Position numbers and translations under genes: made by a program. 64,000 nt of DNA from Alphaproteobacteria bacterium (GTDB lineage: Bacteria > Pseudomonadota > Alphaproteobacteria > Micropepsales > Micropepsaceae): contig CANJIS010000002.1 in NCBI GenBank assembly GCA_947474565.1, positions 1 through 64,000 of the forward strand. Direction: 5' to 3'. Positions 1 to 8,222 of this stretch are shown here, in pieces (position 1 is the first letter of the stretch; each line of letters starts with the position of its first letter). The notes beneath the pieces are model-generated. The model saw only the letters and a list, made by a program, of their open reading frames with translations. It had not been told where the DNA came from and did no database searches.

Positions 1-85
1 CCGCAACCGACCCGCCCTGCGAAAGCACAATCTCCGCCTCCCGCAGCTTGCCAATAACTTCATCAGGCTGATGCCTGCGGCCCAT
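1..85 (-). CDS. IS3-family transposase OrfA, N-terminal part (runs off the window)
   Basis: The minus-strand frame starting at base 85 reads MGRRHQPDEVIGKLREAEIV and continues for 28 codons to the window edge. This is the characteristic beginning of IS3-family (IS407-type) OrfA proteins, which carry a helix-turn-helix that binds the IS ends and are joined to the OrfB DDE integrase by programmed frameshifting. A purine-rich ribosome binding site (GGAGGGAG) lies just upstream of the ATG. The rest of OrfA and OrfB lie beyond the left edge, so I cannot judge whether the element is active. Confidence 0.8.
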   Translation of the reverse strand, partial: MGRRHQPDEVIGKLREAEIVLSQGGSVA

Positions 86-148
86 TCCAAATCTCCCTCC
101 AAGGTTCCAATATGATAGTCCCTGGACCACTTGGAAGGGGGCAGATCA
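1..148 (-). mobile_element. Terminal part of an IS3-family insertion sequence
   Basis: The first 85 bases encode, on the minus strand, the start of an IS3-family OrfA, and about 60 bases of non-coding IS end follow it. Read on the minus strand, the presumed terminus begins TGATCTGCCCCC near base 148, resembling the TGA-CTG-CCCC type ends of IS407-group elements. The flanking sequence from about 149 onward is fliP coding sequence, so the element appears to have inserted into fliP. The boundary is inferred from the loss of FliP similarity; the other IS end and any target-site duplication lie outside the window. Confidence 0.7.
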
Positions 149-561
149 AGCCCATGATGGCCAACCAGGTCACCACCGAGCAGGGCTTCACGGCCGCCAT
201 GGTGCCGATGAAGAAATTCATGTCCGGCCATGTCCGCAAGGCTGACTTGAACCTGTTTCTGGACATGAGCAAAACCAAAGCGCCTGCCAATCCCACCGAT
301 GTGGCGCTGACCACCCTGGCGCCGGCCTTCATGCTGTCGGAGCTCAAGCCCGCCTTTGAAATTGGCTTCCTGATTTTCGTGCCGTTCCTGATCATCGACA
401 TGGCGGTAGCGTCCATCCTGATGAGCATGGGCATGATGATGCTGCCGCCGGTGATCATCTACCTGCCCTTCAAGCTGATCTTCTTTGTGCTGGTGGATGG
501 CTGGCGGCTGATTTCCGGCTCACTGATCCAGTCCTATATGCACGGCCCGCCGCCGGGCTGA
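149..561 (+). pseudogene. fliP: fliP 3' fragment (flagellar type III export gate), cut by the IS
   Basis: About 137 codons match the C-terminal half of FliP, a membrane protein of the flagellar export gate (FliP5-FliQ4-FliR1). Visible hallmarks are the segment SELKPAFEIGFLIFVPFLII, the following DMAVASILMSMGMMMLPP and the end LPFKLIFFVLVDGWRLISGS, which are two transmembrane helices and a hydrophobic tail. FliP is normally about 245 residues with a cleaved signal peptide; the N-terminal part is missing because the open frame runs into IS sequence at about base 148. An internal ATG at 154 could in principle start a short peptide, but it would lack the first membrane helices. No other flagellar gene follows, so this was probably the last gene of its operon. 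Confidence 0.8.
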
Positions 562-562
562 A

Positions 563-583
563 AATGCCCGATTTTTCGGCATT
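563..583 (+). terminator. Weak hairpin after the fliP fragment
   Basis: AATGCC and GGCATT face each other around a T-rich loop immediately after the fliP stop codon. There is no U-run after the stem, so terminator function is uncertain. Confidence 0.3.
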
Positions 584-660
584 AGTGTAACTTGACGGCC
601 CCCTGCCCGCGTTAGAGGATCGTCCCATTGCCGCGATTGAGACGGCATTGGGAGGACTTC

Positions 661-2301
661 ATGACGCGCGCATCCCGTTCACGGCTTCTGGCTTTTGCAT
701 CCGTCTTCGCGCTGCTTCCGGTGCTGGCGCTGGACAATCACGCCGGCGAGGCGATGGCCGCCGACCGCGATGACGCGGCAGCGTGCAAGGCGATGACCGG
801 CAAGAGCCTCGGCGGCGGCACGATCACCAGCGCCGAATATAATTCCAACGGCGCGACCATCGAGAAAACCAACGTAAGGGGCGCGTTCTGCCGCATCGTC
901 GGTGTGGCCGCACCCAGTGCGGATTCGCATGTCGGTTTTGAAGTCTGGCTGCCGCCGGCTTCCAAGTGGAACGGCAAGTATCAGCAGATGGGCTCGGGCG
1001 GGTCGTCCGGCAGCATCGGCTGGGGCTCGCTGGTCGAGCCGCTGGACGCGGGCTATGCGACGCTGGCCACCGACAACGGCCATATCACCGACGCCACGGC
1101 GCCCGAAGGCGGCAGCGAAAATCGCTGGGCCGTGGGCCATCCCGAGAAGATGATCGATTTCGCCCATCGCGCCGTGCATGTCAGCGCCGTCGCGGCCAAG
1201 GCGATTGTGGATCAGTATTACGGCAAGAAGGCTTCGCAATCTTATTTCGTCGGTTGCTCAACCGGCGGCCGCCAGGCGCTGGTGGAAGCGACGCGCTATC
1301 CTGAGGATTTCGACGGCATTCTGGCGGGCGCACCGGCCTGGCACTGGACCAACCAGATGACCAACGCGATCTGGAATACCCAGGCGGCCTTTAAAGATCC
1401 CAGCGCCATCACCGAACAGAGCGTGCAGATTCTGCACAAGGCGGTGATGAACCAGTGTGATGCGATGGACGGGGTGAAGGACGGCGTGATTTCCGATCCG
1501 CGCCGCTGCACGTTCGAGCCCAAGACCATTCAGTGCAAACCGGGCCAGAGCGATCAATGCCTGACGCCGGTGCAGGTGGATGCCGCTGAACGTATTTATG
1601 GCGGCTCGCACCGTTCCGATGGAACGCGCATTTTCCAGGGCTATGCCAAGGGCAGCGAGTTGAACTGGCCACGCATCTGGGCCGGCAAGACGCCGGGTGG
1701 CTCATCCTGGGAATTTTGGCGCAAGGCCGTATCGCAGGACATGAATGCCACCAGCACCGCGTTCGATTTCGACAAAGATGCCGACAAGATGCTGAACGGA
1801 AAGCTGGGCAATGAAACCCTTTCCCAAGCTTATAACGCCAAGACCGACCTGACCGCCTTCGAGGCGCGTGGCGGCAAGATCATTCAGTATCACGGCTGGG
1901 CCGATCAGCAGATCAGCCCCTATGCCAGCATCGATTATTACCATCAGACGGTGGGCAAGATGAGCGCAGCCGACCGCGACAGCTTCTACCGGCTTTATAT
2001 GCTGCCGGGCATCTATCACTGCTCCGGCGGGCCGGGCACTGGCAATATCGGCGATTCCTCGACGGCTGCCAGCCACGATGCCGAGCATGACCTGGTGGTA
2101 GCGATCGATGAATGGGTGACCAAGAACAAGGCACCCACCGTGCTGATCGGCGCCCACCTGGATGAAAACAAGAAAGCGGACCGTACGCGCCCGCTTTGCC
2201 CCTATCCGCAGGAAGCGGCTTACAAGGGAACCGGCGACAGCAATGACGCCAAGAACTTTGTCTGCCGCGCGCCGGGCACGCTTCCCACCGGGCCGATGTG
2301 A
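661..2301 (+). CDS. Secreted tannase/feruloyl esterase family protein
   Basis: A 546-residue protein of the tannase/feruloyl esterase family, serine esterases that split ester bonds of plant phenolics such as gallate or ferulate esters. The nucleophile elbow GCSTGG lies near residues 198-203, a Ca-site-like segment DGVKDGVISDPRRC near 270-283, and the catalytic His region YHCSGG near 452. Multiple cysteines fit the disulphides of the family. I start at ATG 661 because a GGGAGG ribosome site sits 5 bases upstream and the first 25 residues form a signal peptide; a TTG at 628 would extend past it. It stands alone, so the substrate is unknown. The family assignment is firm; tannase versus feruloyl esterase versus another aryl ester cannot be decided from sequence. 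Confidence 0.85.
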   Translation: MTRASRSRLLAFASVFALLPVLALDNHAGEAMAADRDDAAACKAMTGKSLGGGTITSAEYNSNGATIEKTNVRGAFCRIVGVAAPSADSHVGFEVWLPPASKWNGKYQQMGSGGSSGSIGWGSLVEPLDAGYATLATDNGHITDATAPEGGSENRWAVGHPEKMIDFAHRAVHVSAVAAKAIVDQYYGKKASQSYFVGCSTGGRQALVEATRYPEDFDGILAGAPAWHWTNQMTNAIWNTQAAFKDPSAITEQSVQILHKAVMNQCDAMDGVKDGVISDPRRCTFEPKTIQCKPGQSDQCLTPVQVDAAERIYGGSHRSDGTRIFQGYAKGSELNWPRIWAGKTPGGSSWEFWRKAVSQDMNATSTAFDFDKDADKMLNGKLGNETLSQAYNAKTDLTAFEARGGKIIQYHGWADQQISPYASIDYYHQTVGKMSAADRDSFYRLYMLPGIYHCSGGPGTGNIGDSSTAASHDAEHDLVVAIDEWVTKNKAPTVLIGAHLDENKKADRTRPLCPYPQEAAYKGTGDSNDAKNFVCRAPGTLPTGPM

Positions 2302-2351
2302 GCAGCCGTTATTAAGCTGAAATTGTCCTGACGCGGGGTTACACTGGCGCC

Positions 2352-3338
2352 ATGACGGTTCATCACGACCACGCGCACGATCATCACGCCGGGCATGTTC
2401 ACGATCATGCCGAGGCGCATGACCATGGCGAATGGACCAAGGACCATGTCTTTCTGGGCGCAGGCCATGGCCGCTCCGAAAGCAGAGCCAGGCTGGCGGC
2501 GCTGGTCACCGCACTGTTCATGGTGGTGGAGGTTGCCTGCGGCCTGGCGTTCCATTCCATGGCGCTGCTGGCCGATGGTGTGCACATGGCGACCCATGTC
2601 GGGGCGCTGGGCCTGGCGGCGGGCGCTTATTGGCTGGCGCGGCGGCATGCCGGCAATGCCCGCTTTACCTTCGGCTCCGGCAAGTTCGGCGACCTGGCGG
2701 CTTTCGCCAGCGCCATCATTCTGGGCATCACCGCAATAGCGGTAGCGGTTGAATCCTTCCAGCGGCTGATCGCGCCCGCCGATATCCGGTATGGCAGCGC
2801 CTTATTGGTCGCGGCCATCGGGCTTGGCGTCAATCTGATCAGCGCCCTGATCTTGAAGGATGACCACAGCCATCACGGCCATGACCATGCGCACGGCCAT
2901 CACCACGACAACAATATGCGCGCCGCTTACCTGCATGTGCTGGCCGATGCCGCCACCAGTGTGCTGGCGATTGCGGCGCTGGCCAGTGGCTATTTCTTCG
3001 GGCTTCAGTTTCTGGATCCGCTGGCGGCGCTGGTAGGCGCGGCGGTCATCGCCTCCTGGTCCTATGGGCTGATCCGCGACAGCGCCATGGTGCTGCTGGA
3101 TGCTGATTCCAATCCCACGCGCTCGCGCGCCATCAAGGAAACGATTGAGCGGGAAATGAATGCGCGGGTGGCCGACCTGCATTTGTGGCGGCTGGGGCCG
3201 GGGCATGAGGGGCTTATTGTGTCGCTGGTCTCGCCGGACCAAACTTCAGCCGAGCAGATCAAGGCGGCCCTGCGCCAACATTACCCTGACCTCAGCCATG
3301 TGACGGTGGAAGTCGCTGTTTGTGCTGACTGTACTTAA
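2352..3338 (+). CDS. dmeF: Cation diffusion facilitator, DmeF-like Co/Ni/Zn efflux transporter
   Basis: A 328-residue inner-membrane cation/proton antiporter of the CDF family. The first 35 residues contain a dense histidine cluster (HHDHAHDHH, then HDHAEAHDHG), typical of DmeF-type Co/Ni exporters. The core shows LADGVHMATHVGAL in TM2 (the first metal-site HxxxD/H pair) and a second His-rich cytoplasmic loop (DDHSHHGHDHAHGHHHDN) at about residues 172-190, followed by LADAATSVLAI in TM5 with the second pair. The C-terminal 80 residues form the cytoplasmic ferredoxin-like metal-sensing domain. It has no obvious metal-responsive repressor gene beside it (DmeR would be expected), so the metal is inferred from family resemblance only. 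Confidence 0.88.
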   Translation: MTVHHDHAHDHHAGHVHDHAEAHDHGEWTKDHVFLGAGHGRSESRARLAALVTALFMVVEVACGLAFHSMALLADGVHMATHVGALGLAAGAYWLARRHAGNARFTFGSGKFGDLAAFASAIILGITAIAVAVESFQRLIAPADIRYGSALLVAAIGLGVNLISALILKDDHSHHGHDHAHGHHHDNNMRAAYLHVLADAATSVLAIAALASGYFFGLQFLDPLAALVGAAVIASWSYGLIRDSAMVLLDADSNPTRSRAIKETIEREMNARVADLHLWRLGPGHEGLIVSLVSPDQTSAEQIKAALRQHYPDLSHVTVEVAVCADCT

Positions 3339-3380
3339 AACCGTCTTGTTGGCGGGCGAAGTCGGCCCTACATAAGGCCC

Positions 3381-3566
3381 ATGTTCTGGCGCCGGAAAAA
3401 GAAGTTCAGCGAAGACCTGAAATCCGTGGCCGAAGTGGCCGGGGAGCAAATTGCGCCGGGCGCCGGAACCCTGATGCTGGTTCTGGGCGCTGCCGCCTTG
3501 GTGGGCGTCACCGCCTATGTCGTGCAGCAGAAGCGCAAGAGCAAAGCCCAGCCCCGCGACCAATAA
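3381..3566 (+). CDS. Small single-pass membrane protein, unknown function
   Basis: A 61-residue protein starting MFWRRKKKFSEDLK, with a basic N-terminus, one hydrophobic helix (about residues 29-49, LMLVLGAAALVGVTAYVV) and a basic C-terminal tail. The arrangement fits a small inner-membrane protein with both ends positively charged. It lies 42 bp after dmeF and directly before a strong terminator, so it may be the last gene of that transcript. I do not recognise the family. Confidence 0.6.
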   Translation: MFWRRKKKFSEDLKSVAEVAGEQIAPGAGTLMLVLGAAALVGVTAYVVQQKRKSKAQPRDQ

Positions 3567-3597
3567 AAAAGCCGCCCAGTAAGGGCGGCTTTTTTTC
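3566..3597 (+). terminator. Rho-independent terminator
   Basis: AGCCGCCC-AGTAA-GGGCGGCT followed by seven T, preceded by six A. It terminates the small-protein transcript and, by symmetry, could also act toward the left. Confidence 0.92.
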
Positions 3598-3618
3598 GGC
3601 TCGCTTCGCTCGCACTGG

Positions 3619-3638
3619 ATTCCCGCCTTCGCGGGAAT
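3619..3638. repeat. REP-like palindrome, copy 1
   Basis: ATTCCCGC-CTTC-GCGGGAAT, within the longer unit CACTGGATTCCCGC...GCGGGAATGAC. The same unit recurs at 8192-8211 and a diverged version at 5253-5289. It sits between two convergent genes. Confidence 0.75.
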
Positions 3639-3649
3639 GACAGGGAGGG

Positions 3650-3862
3650 TTAGCGCGGCAACAGCCCTTCACGCTGCAGGCGCTTGCGCTGGAGCTTGCG
3701 GTAGCGGCGGACGGCTTCCGCACGTTCGCGGGCGCGCTTTTCGCTGGGCTTCTCATAGGCGCCGCGCAGCTTCATCTCCCGGAAGATACCTTCGCGCTGC
3801 ATCTTCTTCTTCAGCGCCTTGAGCGCCTGGTCGATATTGTTGTCGCGGACTATGATCTGCAA
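3650..3862 (-). CDS. rpsU: 30S ribosomal protein S21
   Basis: A 70-residue basic protein beginning [20 protein letters not shown], the typical S21 start, with the conserved [11 protein letters not shown] segment and an Arg/Lys-rich C-terminal helix ([19 protein letters not shown]). S21 binds near the anti-Shine-Dalgarno end of 16S rRNA and takes part in initiation. Length and sequence are ordinary for alphaproteobacteria. It is transcribed alone; the divergent peptide deformylase gene begins about 125 bp away. Confidence 0.95.
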   Translation of the reverse strand: MQIIVRDNNIDQALKALKKKMQREGIFREMKLRGAYEKPSEKRARERAEAVRRYRKLQRKRLQREGLLPR

Positions 3863-3987
3863 AAGAGGCTCCTAACCGGGATTTTTGAAGGCCGGGGTAG
3901 ATAACAGAAGGCATTTCCCCTGTCTACCTGCGGGTTTAACGCTTTTTGGTCTTGGCCAGTGCCATCCCCAGCCCCATATTCTTGGCC

Positions 3988-4542
3988 ATGGCTATCCTGA
4001 AAATCGCCCGTATGGGCCACCCTGTCCTGGCCCAGGTCGCCCGCCCCGTTGCCGACCCCACGGCCCCGGAAATTCGCTATTTGGTCAATGACATGGTGGA
4101 AACCATGATGGACGCCAACGGAGCGGGCCTGGCCGCCCCCCAGGTCCACATCCCCCTGAGGTTGGTCATCTTCCAGGCCCCCGGTGAACGGTCCGATCCG
4201 GGCCTGGCCGAGGACGAAATATTCGACCACACCGCCCCCCTGACCTGCCTGGTCAATCCCGAAATCACGGTGCTGGATGCCGCCACCGAAGGCGGCTGGG
4301 AGGGTTGCCTGTCGGTGCCGGGGCTGCGCGGCTTTGTCGAGCGGCCGGCCCATATCCGCTATCGCGGCTTCGGGCTGGACGGAAAACTGATCGAGCGCAC
4401 GGCGCGGGGTTTCCATGCCCGGGTGGTGCAGCATGAAGTCGATCATCTGGACGGCAAGCTTTATCCCAGCCGGATGGGCGACCTCTCCCGGCTGATCTTT
4501 GAAAGCGAGATTCGCCATTTCGCCAAGACCGAGGAAGCGTGA
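3988..4542 (+). CDS. def: Peptide deformylase
   Basis: A 184-residue metallo-enzyme that removes the N-formyl group from nascent proteins. All three catalytic motifs are present: GAGLAAPQV (about residues 46-54), EGCLSVPGL (about 105-113, metal-binding Cys) and QHEVDHLDG (about 148-156, HExxH-type with two metal-binding His and the catalytic Glu). I chose ATG 3988, giving MAILKIARMGHPVL, the usual start; an ATG at 3946 would add 14 residues with no family support. Its stop overlaps the start of the next gene (TGATG), so the two are translationally coupled. Confidence 0.93.
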   Translation: MAILKIARMGHPVLAQVARPVADPTAPEIRYLVNDMVETMMDANGAGLAAPQVHIPLRLVIFQAPGERSDPGLAEDEIFDHTAPLTCLVNPEITVLDAATEGGWEGCLSVPGLRGFVERPAHIRYRGFGLDGKLIERTARGFHARVVQHEVDHLDGKLYPSRMGDLSRLIFESEIRHFAKTEEA

Positions 4543-5192
4543 TGGCCAAGGCGAAGAAAAGCGGCGATGCGGCGCTAAAGCAGAAGGTGGTGGAAGCCGC
4601 CTTGCCCAATGCCGCCTTTGACGGCTTTACCGATGCGGTGCTGGCCAAGGCAGGTGGCGCGGCGGGCCTTGAGAAAGCAGAACTGGAGCGGCTGTTTCCC
4701 GAAGGCGCCCGATCCCTGATCGAAGCCTATTCCGTATCGGTGGATATCGAGATGGAAGAGCTGCTGGGGAAAATGGAGCTTTCGAAAATGAAGATCCGCC
4801 AGCGCATCGCCGCTGCGGTGCTGGCGCGGCTTTCGATTTTAAAGCCGCATAAGGAAGCGGCGCGGCGTGCCGCCGCCACCTTGACCTTGCCCATGCATGC
4901 GGCGCTTGGCGCCAAGCTGATGTATCAGACCGTGGATGCGATGTGGCGCGCGGCTGGCGATACCGCCACCGATTTCAATTTCTACAGCAAGCGGGGAATT
5001 CTGGCGGGCGTGTATGGCGCGACCCTGGTGCGCTGGTTCAACGACACCAGCGCCGGCGAACAGGTGACGCGGGATTTCCTGGCGGCCCGGATCGAGAATG
5101 TGATGCAGTTCGAGAAGATTAAAGGCCAGGCGAAGAAGGCTTTTGCGAACTTCCCCGATCTGTCGAGCTGGATGAAGCCGAAGGGGAAATAG
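4542..5192 (+). CDS. coq9: COQ9 family ubiquinone-biosynthesis protein
   Basis: A 216-residue all-helical protein of the COQ9 family, lipid-binding proteins (TetR-like fold without the DNA-binding role) that help COQ7-type hydroxylation in ubiquinone synthesis. The signature regions are the central helix LSILKPHKEAARRAAATLTLP and the DFNFYSKRGILAGVYGATLVRWFND segment at about residues 145-168, which forms the lipid pocket. The ATG at 4542 overlaps the def stop by one base. COQ9-type proteins are common in alphaproteobacteria; the exact step assisted is inferred from the family. Confidence 0.85.
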   Translation: MAKAKKSGDAALKQKVVEAALPNAAFDGFTDAVLAKAGGAAGLEKAELERLFPEGARSLIEAYSVSVDIEMEELLGKMELSKMKIRQRIAAAVLARLSILKPHKEAARRAAATLTLPMHAALGAKLMYQTVDAMWRAAGDTATDFNFYSKRGILAGVYGATLVRWFNDTSAGEQVTRDFLAARIENVMQFEKIKGQAKKAFANFPDLSSWMKPKGK

Positions 5193-5193
5193 G

Positions 5194-5228
5194 CTCACCC
5201 TTCAGCGAGTTCAGCGTGAGGGCTTTTT
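5194..5228 (+). terminator. Probable terminator after coq9
   Basis: Arms CTCACCCT and AGCGTGAG pair with one mismatch and are followed closely by GGCTTTTTG. A plausible but imperfect intrinsic terminator. Confidence 0.5.
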
Positions 5229-5252
5229 GTTGGCTCGCTAAGTTCGCACTGG

Positions 5253-5289
5253 ATCCCCCTCCCTCGGCACTACGCGCCTCGCCGGGGAT
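5253..5289. repeat. Diverged REP-like palindrome, copy 2
   Basis: CACTGGATCCCC ... GGGGATGACA: the same outer words as the 3619 and 8192 copies (CACTGGAT, ATGAC) but a longer, different loop. It again lies between convergent genes (coq9 and purK). Confidence 0.6.
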
Positions 5290-5294
5290 GACAA

Positions 5295-6374
5295 TCAGGT
5301 CTTTGGTTTTAACCGGGTTACGTGGCCCATTTTGCGGCCGAGTTTGGCTTCCTGCTTGCCATATAGATGCAGCGCGCCGCTTTTGGCGAGGCTTTCCCAG
5401 GCATCGGCTTCGGCACCGATGATATTTTCCATCACCGCATCGGCATGACGGCTGGCATCACCCAGCGGCCAGCCGGCCACGGCGCGGATATGCTGTTCGA
5501 ACTGCGAGCATTGGCAGGCTTCGATGGTCCAATGGCCGGAATTGTGCACCCGGGGCGCGATTTCATTGACCAGAAGCGATCCGTCTTTGGTCACAAACAA
5601 TTCCACCGCCAGCACGCCGATATAGTCCAGTGCCTCGGCGATTTTTCGCGCCATCGCCTTGGCTTCTTCATTTTGGGCCCTGGTCAGTCGGCCCGGCACG
5701 GTGGAGCGGCGCAGGATATGGTTCTCATGCTCATTCTCCGGCGGATCGTAAGCGGCAAAAGAACCATCGGCGCCGCGCGCCGCAATCACCGAAGCTTCAA
5801 AGGAAAAATCGATCAGGCCTTCCAGAATGGCGGGCGCATTTTTGAAATTGTCGAAGGCGCTGGCTGCCTGATCGGCGCTGGTGACTTTGGCCTGGCCCTT
5901 GCCGTCATAGCCGAAGCGGCGGGTTTTCAGGATGCCACCGCCGTTCAATTTTGAAAACGCAGCGCGGGCCTGGTCGGCACTGGTGACATCGAAAAAGGGC
6001 GCGGTGGCGAGGCCCAACGACGCGACGAACGTTTTTTCGATAAAACGATCCTGGGTCTGGCTGAGCGCCTTGGCGCCGGGATGGACCGGCTTCAAGGCGG
6101 ACAGAAATTCGATGGTGGCGGACGGAATATTCTCAAATTCAAACGTGATGACGTCGCAGATTTCGGCAAAGCCCCGCAGCATGTTCTGGTCTTCGTACGA
6201 CGCAGCCACCTGGAGCGGTGTCACCTGAAACGCGGGGGCGTGGTTCTCGTCATTATAGATGCAGGTCTTCAGGCCCAGCCTGCTCGCGGCCAGCGCCAGC
6301 ATGCGGCCCAACTGGCCGCCGCCGATAATGCCGATCACGCCGCCGGGTTTGACCGGTGCATCCAAAGTTTTCAT
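5295..6374 (-). CDS. purK: 5-(carboxyamino)imidazole ribonucleotide synthase
   Basis: A 359-residue ATP-grasp enzyme that carboxylates AIR with bicarbonate and ATP to N5-CAIR in purine synthesis. The N-terminal PurK motif GIIGGGQLGRMLALAA is clear, followed by the ITFEFENIP segment, the ATP-grasp lysine region ILKTRRFGYDGKGQ (about residues 150-163) and the metal-binding NEIAPRVHNSGHWTIEAC (about 267-284). It lies 13 bp downstream of purE, forming a purEK operon. Length and motifs are normal. Confidence 0.95.
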   Translation of the reverse strand: MKTLDAPVKPGGVIGIIGGGQLGRMLALAASRLGLKTCIYNDENHAPAFQVTPLQVAASYEDQNMLRGFAEICDVITFEFENIPSATIEFLSALKPVHPGAKALSQTQDRFIEKTFVASLGLATAPFFDVTSADQARAAFSKLNGGGILKTRRFGYDGKGQAKVTSADQAASAFDNFKNAPAILEGLIDFSFEASVIAARGADGSFAAYDPPENEHENHILRRSTVPGRLTRAQNEEAKAMARKIAEALDYIGVLAVELFVTKDGSLLVNEIAPRVHNSGHWTIEACQCSQFEQHIRAVAGWPLGDASRHADAVMENIIGAEADAWESLAKSGALHLYGKQEAKLGRKMGHVTRLKPKT

Positions 6375-6387
6375 TTCGGCGACTTAT

Positions 6388-6906
6388 TCATTTCGGAGAT
6401 TGGGCCACGGATTTGGTCTGTTTGGCGCGCCAGGCTTTCAGGCGCTTGTCCAGGCCTGCATCCGACAACGCCAGAATGGCCGCGGCCTGAAGCGCCGCGT
6501 TCTTGGCGCCGGCTTCGCCGATCGCGAAGGTCGCCACCGGCACGCCGCCCGGCATCTGGGCGATGGAGAGAAGCGAGTCCAATCCCTTCAGGGTTCGGCT
6601 TTCCACCGGCACGCCCAGCACCGGCAAGGTGGTCATGCTGGCGACCATGCCCGGCAGATGCGCCGCGCCGCCCGCGCCCGCGATAATCACCTTGATGCCG
6701 CGCTTGGCCGCGCCCTTGGCATAGGCGCTCATCCGGTCGGGTGTGCGGTGGGCCGAGACGATGCGCGTCTCATGGCCGACGCCGAGCTCAGTCAGAATGG
6801 CCGACGCCTTTTCGAGCGTGGGCCAGTCGGACTGGCTGCCCATGATAATTCCGACCCAGGGCGCCGATGCGCCCCTCTTTTTTTTATGGACCAGTTTTGC
6901 GGGCAT
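6388..6906 (-). CDS. purE: N5-carboxyaminoimidazole ribonucleotide mutase
   Basis: A 172-residue class I PurE, which moves the carboxyl group of N5-CAIR to C4. Visible motifs are [16 protein letters not shown] near the N-terminus, the catalytic [10 protein letters not shown] (His about residue 52) and [15 protein letters not shown]. The product feeds the PurC reaction encoded at about 18.9 kb. It is the promoter-proximal gene of purEK. Confidence 0.95.
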   Translation of the reverse strand: MPAKLVHKKKRGASAPWVGIIMGSQSDWPTLEKASAILTELGVGHETRIVSAHRTPDRMSAYAKGAAKRGIKVIIAGAGGAAHLPGMVASMTTLPVLGVPVESRTLKGLDSLLSIAQMPGGVPVATFAIGEAGAKNAALQAAAILALSDAGLDKRLKAWRAKQTKSVAQSPK

Positions 6907-7088
6907 GCTTCGAATCGCCTTGGGCCGTAGGGGTGGCCCGGTTCAGGAAGCGGCGCAGTATAGGCAGCAAAAACACCGTGGAAAGGGGCGTTTTAACGCC
7001 TGTTAACCATTTCTTCGCACTCATAAACGTAAGTTTAAGGCCTTCCCGCCATTCTGGGCGGACCGTTTGAAGGGCAGAAAGCCGCAAA

Positions 7089-7817
7089 ATGAAGATCGAA
7101 CGCACCAGCGCCTCGCGGGCCGCACGCCCGGTCGCCGCCGCTGCCTATGCCCGGCGGATCGAGGCGTCGAGCCAGATCGAACCGGTGGATCAGATCGTGC
7201 CCGCTTCTGTGCTGGGCATTCCCGAAGCTGAACTCACCCCGCGCGTGCGCGACGCCATCATGGGATTGATGGGCGAAGTGGACAATCTTCGCCGCGAGCT
7301 GACCCAGACGCGTGCCCGCCTGGACGAAGCGGAGAAGACCGCCGATCAGGACCAGCTTCTGCCGCTGCTGAACCGCCGCGCCTTTGTGCGTGAGCTGACG
7401 CGCTACATTGCCTTTACCGGCCGTTACAACACGCCGGCGTCGCTGATCTATTTCGACCTGAATCACTTCAAGCTGATCAACGACACGTACGGCCATGCCG
7501 GCGGCGATGCCGCCCTAAAACATTTCGCAGAGACTCTGCTGGCCCATGTGCGCGACAGCGACTGTGTCGGGCGGCTGGGCGGCGATGAGTTCGGCGTACT
7601 GCTGACCCATGCCGACCAGAACAACGCTTTGAAGAAAGCCGATGTGCTGGCCCAGGCGCTGCACAATTCGCCCACCATATGGGATGGCAAGCAGATTCCT
7701 GTCAGCTTTTCCTATGGCGCGTTTGAACTGAAGTCGGGCGACAATGCCGATCTGGCGATGGCGCGGGCGGATGAAGCCATGTATGCGCAGAAGCGCGCGG
7801 CGCGAGCAGCGGAATAA
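7089..7817 (+). CDS. Diguanylate cyclase with GGDEF domain and I-site
   Basis: A 242-residue soluble protein. Residues 1-60 are low in homology, about 60-90 form a coiled coil (MGEVDNLRRELTQTRARLDEAEK), and the rest is a GGDEF domain that makes cyclic di-GMP from two GTP. The active-site loop reads GGDEF exactly (residues 164-168), and an inhibitory I-site RDSD precedes it by five residues, so activity with product inhibition is expected. FDLNHFKLINDTYGHAGGD matches the substrate-binding region. There is no recognisable sensor domain or membrane segment; the coiled coil probably controls dimerisation. Confidence 0.88.
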   Translation: MKIERTSASRAARPVAAAAYARRIEASSQIEPVDQIVPASVLGIPEAELTPRVRDAIMGLMGEVDNLRRELTQTRARLDEAEKTADQDQLLPLLNRRAFVRELTRYIAFTGRYNTPASLIYFDLNHFKLINDTYGHAGGDAALKHFAETLLAHVRDSDCVGRLGGDEFGVLLTHADQNNALKKADVLAQALHNSPTIWDGKQIPVSFSYGAFELKSGDNADLAMARADEAMYAQKRAARAAE

Positions 7818-7823
7818 TTCGAC

Positions 7824-8147
7824 GTGACCGAGCGGAACGATCCGTTCGAGCGTTTGACGGCTTTGCAGAAATTTGGTTGCGGCTTAATCGTCATGGGAAC
7901 AATCATGGCGTGGATTGTTGGCCGCATTGTCATACTTGCCAACGGCTCTCCTGTGTCCCGGGTAGAACTGGGGCAAACCCACGCCATTCAACTGGGCCGG
8001 TTCGAACCGCGCCATACCGTTTATCTCGACACCACGCATTTGGTTATCAGTTGGGTTCTACAAGCACCGCTATATCTCTTTGTTGCCATGTGCGCGGGGT
8101 ACACTGTTTATTTCATCGGCCGACGAATTTCCGGCAACAGAAAATGA
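7824..8147 (+). CDS. Two-helix membrane protein, unknown function
   Basis: A 107-residue protein from a GTG start six bases after the diguanylate cyclase stop. It has two hydrophobic segments (about residues 20-40 and 75-97) with a roughly 35-residue loop between them. Spacing and orientation suggest co-transcription with the GGDEF gene, so a role as a partner is possible, but I recognise no family. Confidence 0.55.
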   Translation: MTERNDPFERLTALQKFGCGLIVMGTIMAWIVGRIVILANGSPVSRVELGQTHAIQLGRFEPRHTVYLDTTHLVISWVLQAPLYLFVAMCAGYTVYFIGRRISGNRK

Positions 8148-8180
8148 AAAAGGCCGGCGTTTCCTCCGGCCTTTTCTTTT
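8146..8180 (+). terminator. Rho-independent terminator
   Basis: AAAAGGCCGG ... CCGGCCTTTT followed by CTTTTT, directly after the stop codon of the membrane-protein gene. It is symmetrical enough to serve the convergent icd transcript as well. Confidence 0.9.
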
Positions 8181-8191
8181 TGGGTCACTGG

Positions 8192-8211
8192 ATTCCCGCT
8201 TTCGCGGGAAT
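8192..8211. repeat. REP-like palindrome, copy 3
   Basis: ATTCCCGC-TTTC-GCGGGAAT inside CACTGG...ATGACA, nearly identical to the copy at 3619. It is located between convergent genes. Confidence 0.75.
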
Positions 8212-8222
8212 GACAAGCGAGT

